Source of the DNA: an uncultured Acidobacteriia bacterium
Lineage (GTDB): Bacteria; Acidobacteriota; Terriglobia; Bryobacterales; Bryobacteraceae
DNA length: 64,000 bases
Assembly (NCBI GenBank): GCA_903851195.1
Contig: CAINNJ010000004.1
Coordinates: 620,001 to 684,000, forward strand
Reading direction: 5' to 3'
The notes beneath the pieces were generated by a model. The model was not told the origin of the DNA. It saw only the letters and a program-made list of their open reading frames with translations, and did not search any database. Below are positions 60,328 through 64,000 of the stretch, one piece after another (the first letter of the stretch is position 1; each line of letters begins with the position of its first letter). The position numbers and the translations under genes are program-made.

Positions 60328-61296
60328 TTACGCCGGCCGGGCCGGGGGGCGCGTGGCGGGGCGGCAGCAGTCCGGGCGGCAAATGTAGGCCGGGGGCGCC
60401 ACCTGCGCGGCCTGCACCATTTCGCGAATCGCGGTCACGAAACGGGGATGCGTGCCCGCAGTGCCGGCGCGGAGGAATTCGATGCCACGTTCCTTGGCGG
60501 CGTCGGCGGCTTCGGTGTCGAGGTCGAAGAGGACTTCCATGTGGTCGGAGAGGAAGCCGACGGGCACGACGATAATTTTCTTCGAAGCCGTGTTGCGGAT
60601 GTATTCGCTGACGTCCGGCTCCAGCCACGGCTGCGTGGGAGGGCCGCTGCGGCTCTGGAAGACGAGGATGGGATCCCGCAGACCGAGGGCCATATTCACG
60701 CCGGCGCAGACCTCGCGGAGTTGGGCTTCATACGGACTCGATTGCGCCATGGAAAGCGGAACGCTGTGGGCTGTGTAAACGACATCCGCGCCGGGCAGTT
60801 GCGCGAGTGCTTCGCGGACGCGATCAGTGACGGTGTCGACGAAGCCGGGGTGGTTCCAGAAGGGCGGGAGTTTGTCGATCTCCGGAGCGCCTTCGACCGT
60901 GGCGCGGGCCTTTTCCAGATCTTCGCGGTACTGACGGCATCCGGAGTAAGACCCGAAAGCTGAGGTCGCGAGGGCCACGGCGTGTTTGACCCCGTCGTCG
61001 CGCATCTGGCGGACGGTATCGGCGAGCATCGGATCCCAGTTGCGATTGCCCCAGTAGATGGGCAGCGCGACGCCGTTGGCGGCGAATTCCGTCCGAAGGG
61101 CGTCGAGCAGCAGCCGGCACTGGTCGTTAATCGGGCTCACGCCGTCGAAGTGGTAGTAGTGTTCCGCGACTTCCAGCATGCGCTCGCGGGGCACGTTCTT
61201 GCCGCGCAGGACGTTTTCGAGGAACGGGATCACGTCGTCGTGTTTTTCGGGGCCGCCGAAGGAGACCAGCAGAAAGGCGTCGTATTTTTCAGGCAT
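60328..61296 (-). CDS. ferrochelatase, actinobacterial CpfC type
   Basis: Inserts iron into a porphyrin, probably coproporphyrin III. The 322 residues match the CpfC/HemH fold with LVSFGGPE, FENVLRGKNVP (from LENVLRGKNVP), VAEHYYHFDGVSPIND, SYSGCRQYRED, YTAHSVP and VVPVGFLSDHMEV. Cysteines in SYSGC and the C-terminal ICRPDCC are placed like the ligands of the [2Fe-2S] cluster of the M. tuberculosis enzyme. It is followed upstream by the cyclase-family gene with three bases between. Confidence 0.9.
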   Translation of the reverse strand: MPEKYDAFLLVSFGGPEKHDDVIPFLENVLRGKNVPRERMLEVAEHYYHFDGVSPINDQCRLLLDALRTEFAANGVALPIYWGNRNWDPMLADTVRQMRDDGVKHAVALATSAFGSYSGCRQYREDLEKARATVEGAPEIDKLPPFWNHPGFVDTVTDRVREALAQLPGADVVYTAHSVPLSMAQSSPYEAQLREVCAGVNMALGLRDPILVFQSRSGPPTQPWLEPDVSEYIRNTASKKIIVVPVGFLSDHMEVLFDLDTEAADAAKERGIEFLRAGTAGTHPRFVTAIREMVQAAQVAPPAYICRPDCCRPATRPPARPA

Positions 61297-61299
61297 TTT

Positions 61300-62079
61300 T
61301 TATTTATTCTCGAGCAGAGCGACGGGGCGGATGGGCGAGCCGGTGCCGCCGCGAATCTTCAGCGGCGCGGCGACGAACAGAAACTCGGTGGCGTCCAGGG
61401 CGGAAAGCTCCTCGAGGTTCAGACACTCGATGATATGGATGCCGCTCCGGACCAGAAGATGTACATGGACCGACATTTCCGGGCTGGGCGTGAACTCGAA
61501 AGGCGCGGTGTCGCTGCCGGCCGCGAAGACTTTGCGGTCGCTGAGCCATTGGGCGGCGGCGAGGCCGGGGCCGGGGCTGTGCACCTGAGAGATGAAGCGC
61601 GCGGCGTCGTCCCAGAACTGTCCCCAGCCGGTGCGCAGGACGACGACATCGCCTTCGCGGACGTCGGCGCGGGCGGCATCGAGATGCTCCCGCGTGATGA
61701 CGAAATCTTTCGGCAGGGCGTCGACACCGGCGAGTTTCGCGATGTCGAGCAGGACGCCGCGGCGGAAGATGGGCGCGATGGTGTCGACGGTGTGGCGTTC
61801 GAGTCCGCCGGCGTAGGTCTGGGCGGGCGCGGCTTCCACATCGCCGAACATGCGGCCGTCGCAGGAGAAGTGACAAAGCGCGTCGATGTGCGTGCCGACA
61901 TGCGCGCCGAGGGCGATGCCTTCCGAGGCGGAACTGGCGCCGCCGGGATTGATGTAGTCGCCGTGTTTCTTGTTCAGCCCGTAGAGGAAGGGCGGATGGG
62001 CGGGGTGGTGCGGCATGCCGATGTAGTAGGGCTGCGCGAGGTCCACGGTGCGGTAGCGGCTGAGGTCGGGAAGAGACAT
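61300..62079 (-). CDS. cyclase-family hydrolase (kynurenine-formamidase-like)
   Basis: The 259-residue protein has the metal-binding motif HVGTHIDALCH, typical of the arylformamidase/cyclase family, and flanking strands consistent with it. It probably hydrolyses an amide or lactone; kynurenine formamidase is one option. Three 14-base repeats lie before its start. Confidence 0.82.
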   Translation of the reverse strand: MSLPDLSRYRTVDLAQPYYIGMPHHPAHPPFLYGLNKKHGDYINPGGASSASEGIALGAHVGTHIDALCHFSCDGRMFGDVEAAPAQTYAGGLERHTVDTIAPIFRRGVLLDIAKLAGVDALPKDFVITREHLDAARADVREGDVVVLRTGWGQFWDDAARFISQVHSPGPGLAAAQWLSDRKVFAAGSDTAPFEFTPSPEMSVHVHLLVRSGIHIIECLNLEELSALDATEFLFVAAPLKIRGGTGSPIRPVALLENK

Positions 62080-62084
62080 GTCGT

Positions 62085-62126
62085 GACGAGTTTATGTGGA
62101 CGAGTTTATGTGGACGAGTTTATGTG
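62085..62126. repeat. three perfect 14-base tandem repeats
   Basis: GACGAGTTTATGTG is repeated three times without change at 62085-62126. The array covers the stop codon of the permease gene, and on the minus strand each unit carries a TAA. It reaches to six bases from the cyclase gene's start. Confidence 0.7.
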
Positions 62127-63727
62127 ATGGAGAGCGGTCCATCGGAGCGGGACAGTTCCTGCAGCATTTTTTCGCGGCAGTTGTACGCGGATTCCACGGC
62201 GGAATCGAGGCCGACCCAGTAAAAGATCCCGCCGACGATGGCGGCCACGAGCACGATACCGGCGAAGACCAGCTGGCTTTCGAAGAACCAGCGGGACCAG
62301 TAGGCCAGGGCGAGCGGCAGCAGCAGGAAGGGCGCCGCGAAGACCGTGAGGGCCTGCATCTTGTTCGCCATCTGGTTCATTTTGTCGGGGTCCAGCGCGC
62401 GGGGGATGCGGACCGAACAGATGTTCCCGAGCGCAAACCAGTACATGGCCGCGATGGTCATGACGACGATGGTCTCGATCACTTTCCCGGCGCTCACCGG
62501 CATACTGGCGGCGCGGCAGACCAGAGAAATGATGAGAATCTGCGGGATCAGCAGCGCAATGACGGAGAGGTTCTTGGCGATGAGAACGTCGCGGAAACGG
62601 ATGGGCCAGGAGAAGTAGCCCTGGACGGCGGAGCGATCAAAACCGAAGGAGTTCCAGTAGCTGATCTGGCCGAGCAGGAGGAGTCCGTAGAGGGCCATGA
62701 AGGGCAGCGCGTTTTGGAAGAAGAAGGAGTTGTGCGCGCGGCCCCGCTGCAGCGAGGGCATGTAGAGGACGATGCCGAAGGAGCAGGACATCACGTAGAC
62801 GAGGCGGAAGCGGGCGATGCGGGCGAAGCTCCGCAATTCCTTTTCGACGACGGCGGCGAGGGGGTCGGGCAGAAAGCGCGAGGGGAAGCGGAAGAGGGCG
62901 TCGGCGATGGATTGATTGCGGAGGTCGGCGGCAGTCTCTTTGGGCCGGGGTTTGGAGTCCGCGCCGTCGAAGCGAAGGCTGCGGCCGAACTGCCAGCGGC
63001 TGAAGGCGGCGGCGGCCGAGAACCAGACGGCGGACGAGAGCAGGCTGAGGGCAGGCGAATCGTGCAGCATCAGGCGGCCCATCGCGGCCCAGGGCCAGAA
63101 CAGCTGCGTGGGAGCGGCCTGGAAGACGGCCTGTTTCCGGACGTGGAAGGCGATCAGCAACTGCGGCAGGACGGCCGCGAAGACGAAGAAAAACATGGCG
63201 GCCTCTTTGAGGCGGCTGCGAAGGAAGAGGCGCTCCAGCCAGTTGCGGGTGCCGGCGGAAAACAGAATGTTGGTGGCGACGAAGAAGAAGGCGCCCGCCA
63301 GGATGCCGGGGGCGGACAGCCAGCCAAAGCGCGGGTTCCGCAGGAGTCCGGCAGCGACGCCCAGCACGAGCAGGAGCATTTCGAGACAGGTGGTGATGCG
63401 GAGCAGGATCTCGACGAGGAAGAGCTTGTTGTGCGGGATGGGGTAGGCGAGCAGTTTTCGTAAGTCCAGCGAGGCGCCGAAACTGGCGGACAGGATGGGC
63501 GCGACTTGCCAGTAGAGCATCACGAAAAGCAGGGAGCCCGAGAGCACGGGGACGAAGAGCGGGGTCTGATCCGGCAGGGAGAAGAACAGCATCGCGGTCC
63601 AGGCGAGGAAGGCCCAGAAGCCGTAGAAGATCAGACCGGTGGCCGTGCCGAAAAAGGCGGAACTCCGGCGGGCGCCTCCGCGGAAGCGCATGCTCAGGAG
63701 TTGCGCTTTGAGGATGGCGGCGATCAT
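62120..63727 (-). CDS. multi-TM membrane protein, putative ABC-type permease
   Basis: The 535-residue protein has about 11-12 TM segments in two clusters, separated by a soluble part around 250-300 (about KETAADLRNQSIADALFRFPSRFLPDPLA). The arrangement resembles ABC exporter permeases, but no ATPase gene lies beside it in the window. Its start overlaps the stop of the next gene as ATGA, so the two are co-translated. Confidence 0.65.
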   Translation of the reverse strand: MIAAILKAQLLSMRFRGGARRSSAFFGTATGLIFYGFWAFLAWTAMLFFSLPDQTPLFVPVLSGSLLFVMLYWQVAPILSASFGASLDLRKLLAYPIPHNKLFLVEILLRITTCLEMLLLVLGVAAGLLRNPRFGWLSAPGILAGAFFFVATNILFSAGTRNWLERLFLRSRLKEAAMFFFVFAAVLPQLLIAFHVRKQAVFQAAPTQLFWPWAAMGRLMLHDSPALSLLSSAVWFSAAAAFSRWQFGRSLRFDGADSKPRPKETAADLRNQSIADALFRFPSRFLPDPLAAVVEKELRSFARIARFRLVYVMSCSFGIVLYMPSLQRGRAHNSFFFQNALPFMALYGLLLLGQISYWNSFGFDRSAVQGYFSWPIRFRDVLIAKNLSVIALLIPQILIISLVCRAASMPVSAGKVIETIVVMTIAAMYWFALGNICSVRIPRALDPDKMNQMANKMQALTVFAAPFLLLPLALAYWSRWFFESQLVFAGIVLVAAIVGGIFYWVGLDSAVESAYNCREKMLQELSRSDGPLSIT

Positions 63728-64000
63728 TTTGTGCCGGCGTGGGCCTTGATGATGGCGGCGATCAGATCGGGTTTCGAGGTGTCGCGAACCAGGTGGGGAT
63801 ATTGTTCGCCGCCGTGATAATCGATGGCGACGGTCTTGTAGTATTCGCCGTCTTTGACGATCAGGGCGATGGGGTTCTTGTCCGTCACGGAATCCTCGAC
63901 GGCGTGGCGCAGGACGGCGGGGCTGAATTCCCTGCCCTGCACGGCGATGATTTTGGCGGCCGGGGCAATGCCGGCGCGCGCGGCGGGGGTGTCCACATGG
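63724..64000 (-). CDS. C-terminal part of a PDZ/M61-like peptidase (truncated by the window edge)
   Basis: The last 90 residues of a larger protein. DTPAARAGIAPAAKIIAVQGREF is a PDZ-like segment (PAARAGI), followed by VIDYHGGEQYPHLVRD-type end. The combination with a downstream transporter resembles M61 glycyl aminopeptidase genes. The start lies beyond the window. Confidence 0.5.
   Translation of the reverse strand, partial: HVDTPAARAGIAPAAKIIAVQGREFSPAVLRHAVEDSVTDKNPIALIVKDGEYYKTVAIDYHGGEQYPHLVRDTSKPDLIAAIIKAHAGTK

Noticed and set aside
1-64000. tRNA, rRNA, CRISPR, insertion sequence or prophage
   Set aside because: No tRNA T-loop pattern, rRNA-like stretch, regularly spaced repeat array, transposase or integrase was found.

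Overview
The window is about 64 kb of GC-rich, gene-dense bacterial chromosome. Its gene content points to Acidobacteriota, most likely the Bryobacterales/Solibacter group. It carries a Solibacter-type TIGR03437-like secreted protein, two VWFA-related acidobacterial secreted proteins, a photosynthetic-reaction-centre-type diheme cytochrome, two PEP-CTERM proteins, BNR/Ycf48-type propellers, large sensory proteins and many secreted peptidases. I see no rRNA, tRNA, CRISPR array, prophage or insertion sequence.

Layout. 0-9.6 kb: phosphoglucomutase, a DCC/lipase-maturation-factor fusion, a SpoIIE-type phosphatase, a diheme cytochrome, an M20 peptidase and a hybrid histidine kinase. 9.7-20 kb: a subtilase/alpha-beta-hydrolase pair without signal peptides, a fused PEP-CTERM protein behind a Shine-Dalgarno-masking hairpin, a PpiC-type isomerase, a VWFA protein and a 1001-residue BNR propeller. 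20-25.9 kb: two VapBC-like toxin-antitoxin pairs flank an ahcY / ArsR-methyltransferase locus with a symmetric operator. 25.9-34.5 kb: B12-dependent ribonucleotide reductase with NrdR-like boxes, the TIGR03437 protein, a lipoprotein, a diguanylate cyclase and a zinc-ribbon membrane protein. 34.5-44.3 kb: a NadD-like transferase, VWFA, a degenerate JAMM-like protein, GAF, Ycf48, a Ser/Thr kinase and a second PEP-CTERM protein. 44.4-51.5 kb: a sigma / anti-sigma / unknown / CHAT-TPR operon, then purEK. 51.5-64 kb: a B3 metallo-beta-lactamase, M49 and S10 peptidases, an MFS transporter, a DUF433 protein, a ferrochelatase, a cyclase-family hydrolase, a multi-TM permease and a truncated PDZ/M61-like protein.

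Themes. Many genes are secreted or envelope proteins, and several transcription units pair a regulator with its target (SahR-like/ahcY, antitoxin/toxin, sigma/anti-sigma/CHAT). Many genes lack a Shine-Dalgarno but have a -10-like TANNNT hexamer 5-8 bases before the start codon, which suggests widespread leaderless transcripts. A dispersed two-hairpin repeat occurs three times with compensating base changes, once inside the 3' end of a gene.

The strongest candidates for undescribed biology are the CHAT operon (44.4-49.0 kb), the subtilase/hydrolase pair (9.7-12.6 kb), the masked-SD PEP-CTERM fusion (12.6-15.0 kb), the structured purE upstream region and the paired-hairpin repeat family. All functional calls rest on motif reading by eye; no database search was run.
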